Part shown: positions 63,961 to 64,000 of the stretch, one piece after another
How positions within the stretch are numbered: the first letter of the stretch is position 1
Layout of the letters: each line of letters begins with the position of its first letter
Assembly: GCF_000241325.1 (NCBI RefSeq)
Contig: NZ_BAEI01000084.1
Span: 1 to 64,000, forward strand
Reading direction: 5' to 3'
Length of the DNA stretch: 64,000 nt
From: Gordonia polyisoprenivorans NBRC 16320 = JCM 10675
Lineage (GTDB): Bacteria > Actinomycetota > Actinomycetes > Mycobacteriales > Mycobacteriaceae
Position numbers and translations under genes: made by a program
Notes under the pieces: model-generated
What the model saw: only the letters and a program-made list of their open reading frames with translations
Told to the model about the DNA's origin: nothing
Databases searched by the model: none

Positions 63961-63996
63961 TGATAGCTCGTTCGTGTGCCGCCGAACGAGCTATCA
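63961..63996 (+). terminator. Perfect hairpin terminator after the monooxygenase
   Basis: TGATAGCTCGTTCG (63961-63974) and CGAACGAGCTATCA (63983-63996) are fully complementary, loop of 8 bases. It lies 30 bases after the stop codon, near the window end. Confidence 0.75.
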
Positions 63997-64000
63997 GCCA

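Overview
The window reads as chromosomal (or large-plasmid) DNA of a mycolic-acid actinomycete of the Rhodococcus/Gordonia/Mycobacterium group. The evidence is the high-GC codon usage, a complete yrbE-mce lipid-import operon with a linked mceG ATPase, an NDMA/mycofactocin-type alcohol dehydrogenase, an F420-type LLM oxidoreductase and many FadE/FadD/EchA-like genes. Genus cannot be fixed from the sequence alone. Function calls rest on motifs and remembered family sequences; no database search was run.

Layout. (1) 0-7.6 kb, cassette 1: partial mceG, a ferredoxin reductase, two tandem GAF-LuxR regulators, an aldehyde dehydrogenase and a CYP108-like (P450terp-like) P450. (2) 7.9-17.8 kb: a ten-gene operon on the minus strand (two yrbE, mceA-F, two Mce-associated genes). 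(3) 18.2-23.6 kb: NDMA-type alcohol dehydrogenase, SnoaL-like protein, FAD monooxygenase, and a frameshifted acyl-CoA ligase flanked by two small related proteins. (4) 23.7-31.2 kb, cassette 2: XylB-like alcohol dehydrogenase, second ferredoxin reductase, second CYP108-like P450, the only [2Fe-2S] ferredoxin, two more GAF-LuxR regulators, second aldehyde dehydrogenase. (5) 31.4-53 kb: a CoA-thioester operon set with ligases, acyl-CoA dehydrogenases, MaoC dehydratases, thiolase, CoA transferase, a BadH-like dehydrogenase, a MenB/BadI-like ring hydrolase, enoyl-CoA hydratases, an APH-fold kinase and a FadR-type GntR repressor. (6) 53-64 kb: a second cluster with a different P450, a PDR/VanB-type reductase, two CrtC/DUF7064-like proteins counting the one at 52 kb, ligase, SDR, crotonase, cupin and a Baeyer-Villiger-like monooxygenase.

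How the genes may work together (inference). A hydrophobic cyclic monoterpenoid is imported by the Mce system and hydroxylated on a methyl group by CYP108-like P450s fed by the reductases and ferredoxin. The alcohol is oxidised to a carboxylic acid by the alcohol and aldehyde dehydrogenases and activated by the 31.4 kb ligase. The ring is then treated like cyclohexanecarboxyl-CoA: dehydrogenation, hydration, oxidation by the BadH-like enzyme and hydrolytic ring opening by the MenB/BadI-like enzyme, followed by beta-oxidation. This would be an aerobic P450-initiated route joined to a BadHI-type alicyclic ring cleavage. Two candidate regulons are visible as repeated DNA sites: a GGTGAYGYGCRTCACC-type element before the oxidation genes and a TTTGGTnnnACCAAA (FadR-type) element before the CoA genes.
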